From Saccharibacter sp. EH611 (lineage in GTDB: Bacteria > Pseudomonadota > Alphaproteobacteria > Acetobacterales > Acetobacteraceae): DNA of 64,000 nt. Positions 1-7,941 of the stretch are shown piece by piece; within the stretch, counting starts at the first letter, position 1; every line of letters begins with the position of its first letter. The DNA is taken from NCBI RefSeq assembly GCF_009834765.1, contig NZ_WVHP01000022.1:186001-250000 (forward strand). Reading direction: 5' to 3'. The translations under genes and the position numbers were made by a program. A model generated the notes under the pieces. The model was given only the letters and a program-made list of their open reading frames with translations. It ran no database searches and was not told the DNA's origin.

Positions 1-906
1 TGGCGACGTTCTGTCATCGGTGCGGAGATGATCGAAGAAGATTCCGTTGCGACGTTTTTTAAACGGTTTGAGCCGTCAAACCTCGCAAAGACGGTGCTGC
101 GCCCTGGCTATGGGATGGCGGAAACAACCTTGATGATTGCCAGCGGGGGGCGACAAGGGCATGAGGTCGTTTCTTTCGGTCGTTTTTCACGTTCCGCGCT
201 TGCTTGCAAACATGTTGAGGTACCACAGCATGAGGATGATGTTCGCGTGTTGGCGAGCTGTGGCAAGGTGATTGAAGACCACGCTATTCTTGTGGTTGAT
301 CCTGAAAGTGAAAATGTCCTCCCTGAGGGATTTGTCGGTGAGCTGTGGCTAAGCGGGCCTTCTATTACCCCTGGTTACCTTAACCGTGATGATGAAAACC
401 GAGAGCGTTTTGGTTTTATCCATGATGGGAAACGTTTTTTCCGTAGTCGTGACATGGGGTTCTTCCATCAGGGTGAGCTTTATGTCACGGGACGGATGGA
501 GAATCAGATCATGTTTGAAGGGCGGGTGTTTGATCCCGATGATTTAGCGCATGTGGTTCGTGTCGCTTGCCCAGTTTTTAAAGGGCGGAGTCTTGCTGTT
601 TTCCGCCAGAATGATGATTTATGTGTTCTCGGAGAGATTGCCGCCTCTGTGTCTTGTGCTCAGCGAGAGGCCTTGGCATGGACAATGGGACGAGCCCTTG
701 CGCGGGTATGCCCGGTTGTAAAGTCTATGCGGATTGTCTTGGTACGACCGGGGGGGATTTGCCGCACACCAAGTGGTAAGATACGTCTCTCAGCAACGCG
801 CATAGCGTTGGAGGAAGGAGGCCTTCCTGTGCTAGATGACCGGCAGTTTGGAGAAGAGAGGCTTAAAACGGTTGAAGTCATCAATCGGCCTGAAATGCGG
901 CTGTAG
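1..906 (+). CDS. Fatty-acyl-AMP ligase-like AMP-forming enzyme, 3' part only
   Basis: The reading frame is open from base 1, so the 5' end lies outside the window; only about 300 C-terminal residues are present. The visible part has a Gly-Ala-Glu stretch near its beginning, a YGMAETTL motif (the YGLAExTL signature of fatty-acyl-AMP ligases), a later GELWLSGPSITPGYL block typical of adenylating enzymes, and a C-terminal SGKIRLSATR segment matching the conserved lysine region. Known relatives activate a carboxylic acid as an acyl-adenylate and hand it to a carrier protein. The acyl substrate and partner cannot be told from this fragment. It is followed after about 60 bases by two protein heptosyltransferases on the same strand, but a functional link is not shown. 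Confidence 0.75.
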   Translation, partial: WRRSVIGAEMIEEDSVATFFKRFEPSNLAKTVLRPGYGMAETTLMIASGGRQGHEVVSFGRFSRSALACKHVEVPQHEDDVRVLASCGKVIEDHAILVVDPESENVLPEGFVGELWLSGPSITPGYLNRDDENRERFGFIHDGKRFFRSRDMGFFHQGELYVTGRMENQIMFEGRVFDPDDLAHVVRVACPVFKGRSLAVFRQNDDLCVLGEIAASVSCAQREALAWTMGRALARVCPVVKSMRIVLVRPGGICRTPSGKIRLSATRIALEEGGLPVLDDRQFGEERLKTVEVINRPEMRL

Positions 907-967
907 GACGAGTATTGGCTTGGAGATAGGTAAGAACCATGAATGTGAAAGCGCGTAGGCGGGGCTG

Positions 968-2137
968 ATGAGTGACGTAGTAATTCTGACACAAGAAGGG
1001 CCGGAAGGCATCCGCTATGACTTTGTGGATGGTTGCCGTGTATGGGTGCCAGAAGGCGGTCATTGGCGTATCCGCTTGCGTGATAGAGCGGCTGATACGG
1101 TGGTGTATCAGCATGAGTTTACGTCAACAGGCATGGTTCAAAGCTCGAAGCGCTATTATATTCCATTCGAGATCAAAGTATGGAAAGACGATAAGCTCGT
1201 TTTCACCCATAATTGTGACCTTAAAGAGCGTGATGTGCTCATCACGATGCATTTGGGCGGATTAGGGGATCATCTTGCATGGATGGGGCATGCCGTTGCT
1301 TTTGCTCAGCAGCATCAATGCCGCCTTACGTGCCGTGTGCAAGAAGCGCTTATTCCGCTTTTTGAGAAGACATATCCCGATATTCACTTTGTTGCAGATG
1401 TCGATGATGAGGCGATGAAGCGTTATTATGCGCATTATCGCGTTTTAGTGTTTTTTGACGATAAAGAGCATAATTTCCAACCCATTGATTATCGTCAATC
1501 TGGCTTGATCCATATGGGGGCTGATACGTTGGGGCTCCCTTATGCGGAGCGCCGACCGCGTGTTATGATTGATCCAGGTGGACGCCCTATAAAAGAGCGC
1601 TATGTGTGTATTGGTTCGCAAGCGTCAGGATTGAGTAAATATTGGAACAATCCTGTGGGCTGGTATCAGGTGGTGCGTTTTTTGAAAGAGCACGGCTATC
1701 GTGTGATCTGCATTGACCGGTCTCGGGTTGGTGGAACGGAAGAAGCGCTGCGCATGATCCCTCATGGTGTGGAGGATGAAACCGGCGATCGGCCTTTGAG
1801 TGAGCGGGCACGTTGGCTCAAACATGCTGATTTCTTTGTTGGCTTATCATCCGGATTGTCATGGCTCGCATGGGCGGTAGAAACACCTGTGGTGATGATT
1901 AGCGGTTATACACAGCCTTATAATGAGTTTTACACGCCGTACCGGATTATTAACCGTCATGTCTGCAATAGTTGTGGAAATGATGTGACGAAGCGTCTCC
2001 ATCCAGAGGATCCACTCTTTTGTCCGTACCATAAGGGAACAGACCGTATTTTTGAATGTACCCAAGCTATTTCTGCACAGCATGTAATGTCTGTTATTGA
2101 GACGATCCCAGGGTTTGGAGTGCAGCGTGATGACTGA
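968..2137 (+). CDS. Autotransporter O-heptosyltransferase, Aah/TibC (BAHT) family, copy 1
   Basis: This 389-residue protein matches the bacterial autotransporter heptosyltransferase family (Aah, TibC), cytoplasmic enzymes that transfer heptose from ADP-heptose onto serines of strand-loop-strand adhesin repeats before secretion. The N-terminal ~80 residues form a beta-rich domain. The middle carries MHLGGLGDHL (donor-site region) and the conserved RARWLKHADFF and GLSSGLSWLAW stretches. Four cysteines at residues 333, 336, 352 and 364 (CNSC, FCPYHKGT, FEC) match the iron-binding set known from TibC. The C-terminal stop overlaps the start of a paralogue. No adhesin substrate gene is seen in the window, so the acceptor is probably encoded outside it. 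Confidence 0.9.
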   Translation: MSDVVILTQEGPEGIRYDFVDGCRVWVPEGGHWRIRLRDRAADTVVYQHEFTSTGMVQSSKRYYIPFEIKVWKDDKLVFTHNCDLKERDVLITMHLGGLGDHLAWMGHAVAFAQQHQCRLTCRVQEALIPLFEKTYPDIHFVADVDDEAMKRYYAHYRVLVFFDDKEHNFQPIDYRQSGLIHMGADTLGLPYAERRPRVMIDPGGRPIKERYVCIGSQASGLSKYWNNPVGWYQVVRFLKEHGYRVICIDRSRVGGTEEALRMIPHGVEDETGDRPLSERARWLKHADFFVGLSSGLSWLAWAVETPVVMISGYTQPYNEFYTPYRIINRHVCNSCGNDVTKRLHPEDPLFCPYHKGTDRIFECTQAISAQHVMSVIETIPGFGVQRDD

Positions 2138-3602
2138 TAAAAATGATAAAAGCCGCATTCTTAATGATATTGTGACCCTTAAAGGGCCATCTTCAGCGCC
2201 AGAGAAGCGTTCGTTAGTGTCGGGCTTTGAACCGTCATCATCAGCGTCTTCTTCGTCTTCTCGTCCGTCATCATCGGTTTATCTGGATGGGCGCTCTCCT
2301 TCTGCTCAACCATCGTCCTCGGCATCGTCGCACACGTCTTCTGACGATAAAAAGGCTGGGGCTGGGATCATGAAGGGAATGCCCTTTCCCGATCCGGTTT
2401 TGGTGCCGACCCAAGAGGGGGCACATGGGCTCCGGTTTGATTTTAATATCGGCATTCGGGCGATTTTGCCGCCAGGGAAATGGACAATCCGTTTTCGAGA
2501 CCTTGATACCTATACCGTTCTTTATCAAACGGAGGGTGATGCTCTTCAGGTCTTATCGCGCAAACGGCATTTTATTAATGCACGGATTGAGCTGGAAAAA
2601 GACGGCGAAATCGTTTGGGCCCATGATTATGACGCAGCGGGGAAAGATGTGGCTGTCGTTATGCCGGGGGGAACGTTAGGGGATTCTCTAGGCTGGTTCC
2701 CTTACGCGGTGCGTTTTGCGAAGAAGCATCAATGTCGCCTGACAGTGATGTTATCAGAACCGTTAAAGAAGCTGTTAGAGCCTGTCTATCCAGATATTCG
2801 GTTTGTCTTAGCGGATGAATTTGACGCTATTCGGGAGACCCTCTACGCGACCTATTATTTGGGTCTTTTCTTTGATGATGAGGAAAATAGTTGGCAACCG
2901 GCTGATTTCCGCTATGTTGGGCTTCATCGAACGGCTGGTTATATTTTAGGTGTTGATCCAACAGAAGAGCCGCCACGTGTTGATATTGAGGATGAGGACA
3001 CACGCCCGATAGAAGAGCCTTATGTGGTGGTCGCTGTGCAAGCCTCCTGTGGCTGTAAAATGTGGAACAATCCGACAGGATGGATGGACACCGTCCAGCA
3101 TCTTAAAGCAAAAGGCTATCGGGTTATTTGCATTGACCGTGACCCCGCTGTTGCCAGTTCGATCCATTGGAACGTGATTCCTAATGGGGTCGAGGACGAA
3201 ACAGGCAATCGTCCCCTAAAGGAACGCGCACGTTGGCTTAAACATGCGGATTTCTTTGTTGGTTTGTCGTCAGGTCTTTCTTGGTTGGCGTGGTCTGTGG
3301 GAACGCCAGTCGTGTTGATTAGTGGCTTTACTCATCCAAGCAATGAATTTCACACGCCGTATCGTGTCTTCTCAACGCACGGATGTAATAGTTGTTGGCA
3401 TGATGTGCGCACGCCCTTCAAACATAATGATTACATGTTTTGCCCGCGCCATAAGGGCACGCCACGTTTCTTTGAGTGTACCCGTATTATTAGTGCGGAC
3501 TACGTAAACGCGACGATTGACCGTGTTTGCCAGGATTATGCTGTGCCGAAATTGGGAAAAAAGCGTAAGAATAAGAAACGTGCTCGGTCTAAAAAAGCGT
3601 GA
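2130..3602 (+). CDS. Autotransporter O-heptosyltransferase, Aah/TibC family, copy 2 with Ser-rich N-terminus
   Basis: A second member of the same family, 490 residues from ATG 2130, chosen because GGAG lies nine bases upstream and the start overlaps the preceding stop by only eight bases. A longer frame from 2097 lacks such a site. The catalytic part aligns along its length with copy 1, including the LGDSLGW donor region, the RARWLKHADFF and GLSSGLSWLAW stretches, and four cysteines at about 419, 422, 438 and 450. It differs by an N-terminal extension of about 90 residues rich in serine, proline and acidic residues (residues ~20-70), absent from copy 1, and by a lysine/arginine-rich C-terminal tail. 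The tandem overlap suggests co-translation and perhaps different acceptor preferences, which is inference. Confidence 0.88.
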   Translation: MTDKNDKSRILNDIVTLKGPSSAPEKRSLVSGFEPSSSASSSSSRPSSSVYLDGRSPSAQPSSSASSHTSSDDKKAGAGIMKGMPFPDPVLVPTQEGAHGLRFDFNIGIRAILPPGKWTIRFRDLDTYTVLYQTEGDALQVLSRKRHFINARIELEKDGEIVWAHDYDAAGKDVAVVMPGGTLGDSLGWFPYAVRFAKKHQCRLTVMLSEPLKKLLEPVYPDIRFVLADEFDAIRETLYATYYLGLFFDDEENSWQPADFRYVGLHRTAGYILGVDPTEEPPRVDIEDEDTRPIEEPYVVVAVQASCGCKMWNNPTGWMDTVQHLKAKGYRVICIDRDPAVASSIHWNVIPNGVEDETGNRPLKERARWLKHADFFVGLSSGLSWLAWSVGTPVVLISGFTHPSNEFHTPYRVFSTHGCNSCWHDVRTPFKHNDYMFCPRHKGTPRFFECTRIISADYVNATIDRVCQDYAVPKLGKKRKNKKRARSKKA

Positions 3603-3609
3603 TGGTTCT

Positions 3610-3655
3610 TTCATGGAGAGTTTTGCTCTATCCATAGCCGCATTCTCCCCATGAA
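3610..3655 (+). terminator. Possible terminator hairpin after the heptosyltransferase pair
   Basis: An inverted repeat (TTCATGGAGAG ... CTCCCCATGAA, one mismatch) with a 24-base loop sits eight bases after the second heptosyltransferase stop. There is no T-run, so it may be a weak or factor-assisted terminator. Confidence 0.35.
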
Positions 3656-3734
3656 GGAGAGACTGTGATAAAGAAGAACACAGTAAAAAGGTGGCCTTTG
3701 GACATGTGAGAGAGGCCATAACTTGGGAGATACC

Positions 3735-4688
3735 ATGATGTCTGAAACTGATCTGCCCATTTGCGTTGCGGCCTTGTATCATTTCACACGATTTAGCGAC
3801 CATGAAGCGCTGCGCGAGCCATTGTTACAGTGCTGTCGGGAGGCAGGCATTAAAGGGAGCCTTCTTTTGGCTGCAGAAGGGATTAACGGCACGATTGCGG
3901 GGTCCGATGAGGGGATTGACCGTGTTCTTGCCTATATTAACCAGTTGCCTGGCTGTGAGGGGTTTGTTTTCAAAAAATCCCGTGCGAAAGACATGCCGTT
4001 CCTGCGCATGAAGGTGAAGCTCAAGCGTGAAATTGTCACGATGGGCCAACCCAATATCGACCCGTTGTCCTGTGTCGGGCGCTATGTAAAACCTCAAGAT
4101 TGGAATGCGTTAATCTCTGACCCGGATACGGTCGTGATGGATACGCGTAATGATTACGAAGTCGCCATCGGTACGTTCCGCGGCGCGGTGGATCCAGACT
4201 TGAAAACATTCCGTGAATTTCCCCAATGGTTTCGGAATTGGCGGCGTGAGATTGAAGCGCAAGGACGCACGCCTAAGGTAGCGATGTTCTGCACAGGAGG
4301 GATTCGCTGCGAGAAATCGACCGCTTTTGCGCGTGAGGAAGGGATTGATGAGGTGTACCATCTTCAGGGTGGTATTTTGAAATATCTTGAGGAAATCCCA
4401 GAAGAAGAAAGCCTATGGGACGGAGAGTGCTTCGTCTTTGACCAACGCGTTTCGGTGGGGCATGGGCTGAAATTGGGCCATTATGACCTCTGCCACGCCT
4501 GCCGTTGCCCCATTGATGACGAGGATAAAGCCTCTCCTCAGTATGAAGAGGGGGTGAGCTGCCCTCATTGTTATGGGAAGCGCACGGACGCCCAGCGTCA
4601 GCGCTATCGGGAGCGGCAACGCCAAGCTAAGCTAGCTGAAAAACGTGGCAAGGCCCATCTTGGGGAAAAGGCAGAAACCCAAGTCTAA
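3735..4688 (+). CDS. trhO: tRNA uridine(34) hydroxylase, rhodanese-like (TrhO/YceA)
   Basis: A 317-residue protein of the YceA/TrhO family, which hydroxylates uridine 34 of certain tRNAs as the first step toward 5-methoxy- or 5-oxyacetyl-uridine. The N-terminal acylphosphatase-like domain carries the family stretch [11 protein letters not shown]. The central rhodanese domain contains the catalytic cysteine in [12 protein letters not shown]. The C-terminal part holds a cysteine cluster (CHACRCPI and SCPHCYG) that may bind zinc. Start: ATG 3735 or 3738, both served by GGGAG at 3725-3729; the frame could extend to a TTG at 3723 but that overlaps the ribosome site. It is monocistronic, closed by a strong terminator. 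Confidence 0.92.
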   Translation: MMSETDLPICVAALYHFTRFSDHEALREPLLQCCREAGIKGSLLLAAEGINGTIAGSDEGIDRVLAYINQLPGCEGFVFKKSRAKDMPFLRMKVKLKREIVTMGQPNIDPLSCVGRYVKPQDWNALISDPDTVVMDTRNDYEVAIGTFRGAVDPDLKTFREFPQWFRNWRREIEAQGRTPKVAMFCTGGIRCEKSTAFAREEGIDEVYHLQGGILKYLEEIPEEESLWDGECFVFDQRVSVGHGLKLGHYDLCHACRCPIDDEDKASPQYEEGVSCPHCYGKRTDAQRQRYRERQRQAKLAEKRGKAHLGEKAETQV

Positions 4689-4712
4689 AGCTGCCGCTTG
4701 AGGCACGAGAAG

Positions 4713-4748
4713 AAACGGCCATGCAGTGTGAATGCTGCATGGCCGTTT
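4713..4748 (+). terminator. Strong hairpin terminator after trhO
   Basis: A perfect 14-bp stem (4713-4726 with 4735-4748) and an eight-base loop, ending in TTT, starts 25 bases after the trhO stop. It could act in both directions, since the copper receptor gene ends at 4879 on the other strand. Confidence 0.8.
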
Positions 4749-4878
4749 GTATGTGGGGCTCGTTTATAAGGCTGTGTATCTCGGCCGCACAAGGTGTCTT
4801 GGAGGTGGGGTGAGTGATGCCCAGCGGGTATTGATGACTACGCCCCACTGACATCACGTCTCTTGTTCCGTATGGCGT

Positions 4879-7086
4879 TTAGAAATTTTCACGCAAGGTC
4901 AGATTGACCGAGCGCCCCATTCCCAGCACCGGGGAGGGCAGCGCGCCATTTGATGGCAGCGATGACAATTCCCGCCCACTGAGGGGCAGGAAATAGCGCT
5001 GGTTCAGCAGGTTCTCCAAGCTCAGATCAAGGCGGACAAAACGCCAATGATAACCCATGCCGAGCCCCAGCAGGGCGTAACCCGGTGTTTTGGGCTCATT
5101 ACGGACCCAGTCTACCGTGTGTTTGGCTTTCACAAGGGTGAGCTCGACACGTCCCGACCAAGGGCCACGCGTTTCATGCAGGCTGATGGTCCCGTTGAGG
5201 GGCATCTGCTGATACAGGCCGGAATGGGTGACATTATCTTGCCCACGCACCCAGTTGAGCGTTGTGCTGAGATGGCCCATTCCCCAACGATGGCTGTCCC
5301 ATAGAAGCGTATGAGCAGCGGCATTAATGCCGTAGCTCTGAGCGTTATGGTTCGCGAATTGAAGTAGGTTAAACCCGTGTGAGAGTCCTTTAAGACGCAC
5401 CACATTAATATAATGCTGCGTATAGGTGTAAAAAGGCTGGATCATCACGTCCCATACTGCGCGCTGGGTGTCATGGACATGCACGGTAAAGCTGGCGGTG
5501 TTCGCAATTTCAGGGCGGAGATTGAGTGAACCGACATAGCCGTTCCCATCGCCAAACCAGCCAATCATTTTGGCGGTCATCCCGCCTTGGCTCCAGCCAT
5601 AGCGTTCATAAAGGTTGGGGGAGCGTGTTTTACGTCCGTAGCCACCTTCTAGGCTGATCTGGTCGGTTGGGTTCCAACGTGCGAGGGCGGTGATGTCGAG
5701 GTTGCTGTCTGTGCGGCCACGATGGGCGGCATTGAAGGCATGGGCATTTTTGGCGTCGCCCATGCTCATCATACCCATACCCCCCATCATACCCGACATG
5801 CCCATCATGCCGCTCATTCCTCCCCAACTATAGGGGCTAACCGGGCCTGTATTCATCATAATGACATCACTGCGGGCCCCGAGTTCGGTGGAAAAACGGG
5901 GTGTCCATTGTGCATTCCACTGGAAGAAATGCCCCAGATGATTGCGAGAGCCCCCATTGAGATTATGGAAGGTACCGGGGCCCATCATCATGCTGTCCAT
6001 AACGGGGGGCCACCAATCATTGAGCCCGTTATGCTCGAACTCACTGCCCACTTTGAGACGATGCCGGTTGGTAAGGGGGATGGTGGCGGTGATGGCATAC
6101 CCAGCCATACGCCCGTCACTATTCATGGGCATACCGGTGGTGGCGCTGTGCCCGCCTTTATCGGCGAGCATATTCATCGCGTGGGTGGTGCGTTTCCAGA
6201 ACCCACGCGTTTCAAGCTCTCCCCAATGGAAATGGCCGGTATATTTGCCATTTACGAAGGTTGAACGGTTATTGGTCTCATCCATATAGCTATTGGGAAA
6301 CCCCTCATAAGGCACATCTTGCTGGCCAAAGGTGAGGCTAAATTGATGGTTGCGGTGCTTAAAGCCGGCCGTTACGGCGTGATTATAGCTGAGATAACGG
6401 GTGGAGAGGACGCGCCCGCCACGGCCGCCTGCGCTATAATCGCTGGCATGGTTATAGGAGGCTTCATAACGCAGGCTGAAACTGTCATTAGCGACGGTGA
6501 GAGAGCCCGAAGCCCCTGAGCCCCCACCATTACTGCGCCAGTCCTGCCGTCCATTTCCTGTGACGAGGATATTCCCCTTTTGAGCAAATTGCGGGGCCTT
6601 GCGTTCAACGGAAATGGTTCCGCCTGTGCTATCACCACCCATACTGACTGAAGTAATGCCTGCAATGGCGCTACTGGTCGCAACGGCATCTGGGTCAATT
6701 TGCGAAAAGGCGGGGTTCATATGGTTCGGGCAGTCAGAGCCCAGCCGCATGCCGTCAACGAAGGTTGCAACACGGTCATCGGCCATGCCGTTGAGCACGG
6801 GGAGAGAGGCTGTGCCCCCCGTCGCGTAAGAGCTAAATCCGGGCGTGTCTTTGAAGAGCGAGAGTGTGTCAGCACTTTGTTGGAAAGAGTGCCGACTGCC
6901 CACAACCGTCATTTTTTCCGTTGGGGCAGGAGAGGCGGATGGCGGAGAAGGCACAGGCGTGGTTTGAGCGGAGGCAGCGTAAAAAGGCGCGCAGGTGAGT
7001 ACCGTACAAACGAGCAGAGAGGCCGGGAACATAGGGGTTCGCGGCCTATACGCAGAGCAGCGCGTAAAGGGAGCAGTAGAGGACAC
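4879..7086 (-). CDS. TonB-dependent copper receptor, OprC/NosA-like
   Basis: A 735-residue outer-membrane receptor with an N-terminal signal sequence ending near AASAQ. The plug domain contains CPNHMNP at about residue 119, the signature of the OprC/NosA class that binds copper through cysteine and methionine. An extracellular-loop segment at residues ~420-443 is extremely Met/Gly-rich (about a dozen Met), and another MDSMMMGPG cluster lies upstream, both fitting copper capture. The C-terminus ends in Phe, as beta-barrels do. GTG 7086 is preferred because AGGA lies nine bases upstream; an internal ATG at 7032 has no clear site but would still encode the signal peptide. It follows a His-rich DUF2946 gene on the same strand. 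Confidence 0.88.
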   Translation of the reverse strand: MSSTAPFTRCSAYRPRTPMFPASLLVCTVLTCAPFYAASAQTTPVPSPPSASPAPTEKMTVVGSRHSFQQSADTLSLFKDTPGFSSYATGGTASLPVLNGMADDRVATFVDGMRLGSDCPNHMNPAFSQIDPDAVATSSAIAGITSVSMGGDSTGGTISVERKAPQFAQKGNILVTGNGRQDWRSNGGGSGASGSLTVANDSFSLRYEASYNHASDYSAGGRGGRVLSTRYLSYNHAVTAGFKHRNHQFSLTFGQQDVPYEGFPNSYMDETNNRSTFVNGKYTGHFHWGELETRGFWKRTTHAMNMLADKGGHSATTGMPMNSDGRMAGYAITATIPLTNRHRLKVGSEFEHNGLNDWWPPVMDSMMMGPGTFHNLNGGSRNHLGHFFQWNAQWTPRFSTELGARSDVIMMNTGPVSPYSWGGMSGMMGMSGMMGGMGMMSMGDAKNAHAFNAAHRGRTDSNLDITALARWNPTDQISLEGGYGRKTRSPNLYERYGWSQGGMTAKMIGWFGDGNGYVGSLNLRPEIANTASFTVHVHDTQRAVWDVMIQPFYTYTQHYINVVRLKGLSHGFNLLQFANHNAQSYGINAAAHTLLWDSHRWGMGHLSTTLNWVRGQDNVTHSGLYQQMPLNGTISLHETRGPWSGRVELTLVKAKHTVDWVRNEPKTPGYALLGLGMGYHWRFVRLDLSLENLLNQRYFLPLSGRELSSLPSNGALPSPVLGMGRSVNLTLRENF

Positions 7087-7161
7087 GAGATGTTATCCTG
7101 AAAGAGGTCACGACAAAACGCCCTCATCGCCAAGAGAGGCGTGGGCGTTACGAGAACAGAT

Positions 7162-7590
7162 TCAGGCAGGCAGTGGCGGCGCGCGGCTTGGGGGGCGGTC
7201 GCGTGTGAGGCGTGGCGGCGCTTGCGATGGCGGGGTGCAGCGCCATAAAGCCCGCATGAGGGCACTCGTCCCTAAGAAGAATGCCAGCGCATTGAGCGCA
7301 AAGAGGATATGCCCCAAGAGCGGGCATAATGGGCAGTCCCCATCATGCTGATGGTGGGAGGCTGGATGGTGATGATGGTGTGCTGGCGCGCAGTGCGGTG
7401 CCTCTATGGAGGCCGATGGAGGGGCAATATCAATGGAGGTCAGGCGGTAGAGCGTTGCGCGTGGGCTTTCGCCGCTATACGCGAAGGATTGAAGCCCGAG
7501 TTGCCCCACGAGAGCAAGGAGCAGGACGATGACCAGCCCCCATCGTCGTTTGGAGTGAGGGGGCAAGAAGGGGCGTTCTATCAGTGCCAT
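7162..7590 (-). CDS. DUF2946-like His-rich membrane protein, probably metal-linked
   Basis: A 142-residue protein with an N-terminal hydrophobic segment (residues ~17-35), a cluster rich in histidine (HCAPAHHHHHPASHHQHDGDCPLCP) at the centre, and a second hydrophobic segment after it. The His cluster followed by CPLCP is typical of the DUF2946 family, often found beside TonB receptors and copper genes. The C-terminal tail is Pro/Arg-rich. The gene starts nine bases after the transporter stop and ends 75 bases before the copper receptor, so the pair probably works in copper uptake or sensing. The role is inferred; no biochemical function is established for the family as far as I know. Confidence 0.75.
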   Translation of the reverse strand: MALIERPFLPPHSKRRWGLVIVLLLALVGQLGLQSFAYSGESPRATLYRLTSIDIAPPSASIEAPHCAPAHHHHHPASHHQHDGDCPLCPLLGHILFALNALAFFLGTSALMRALWRCTPPSQAPPRLTRDRPPSRAPPLPA

Positions 7591-7599
7591 AAGTGCGGA

Positions 7600-7941
7600 T
7601 CAGCCTTTAACCCCACCAAACAGGCTTGCCAGAATGGTGCCAAGCACAATCAGGGCGATCCCTCCATAGGCGGGGGGGGGAAAGGACTGTCGAAAGACGA
7701 CCACGCCGATTGCCACAATGCACACACTGCCAAAGCCACACCAAACGGCATAAGCGATGCCAAGGGGGATATGGCGTAGTGCACAAGACAGGCAGTAAAA
7801 TGCCCCAGCATACAACGCGAGAGAGCCGATGGTGGGCAGTATCCTGCGGAAGCCATCGCTGAGGTTCAGCAGGCTTGTTGCGCCTACTTCCAGCACGATG
7901 GCGACAAAGAGAAAGGCCCAAGAAAGGGTGGCTGCACTCAT
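7600..7941 (-). CDS. Small multidrug resistance (SMR) family transporter
   Basis: A 113-residue protein with four predicted membrane helices, the usual length for EmrE/SugE-type proton-coupled exporters of cationic compounds. The membrane-embedded glutamate in helix 1 is present ([11 protein letters not shown], Glu18, equivalent to EmrE Glu14), and the helix-2/3 block [14 protein letters not shown] is characteristic. The start codon overlaps the uvrA stop as ATGA, so the gene is translationally coupled to uvrA. Which compounds it exports cannot be told; its position before copper-related genes is noted but no metal substrate is implied by the sequence. Confidence 0.88.
   Translation of the reverse strand: MSAATLSWAFLFVAIVLEVGATSLLNLSDGFRRILPTIGSLALYAGAFYCLSCALRHIPLGIAYAVWCGFGSVCIVAIGVVVFRQSFPPPAYGGIALIVLGTILASLFGGVKG

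Noticed and set aside
5722-6264. His/Met-rich open frame on the plus strand inside the copper receptor gene
   Set aside because: It is the antisense reading of the Met-rich receptor loop, so the His content is a codon complement effect.
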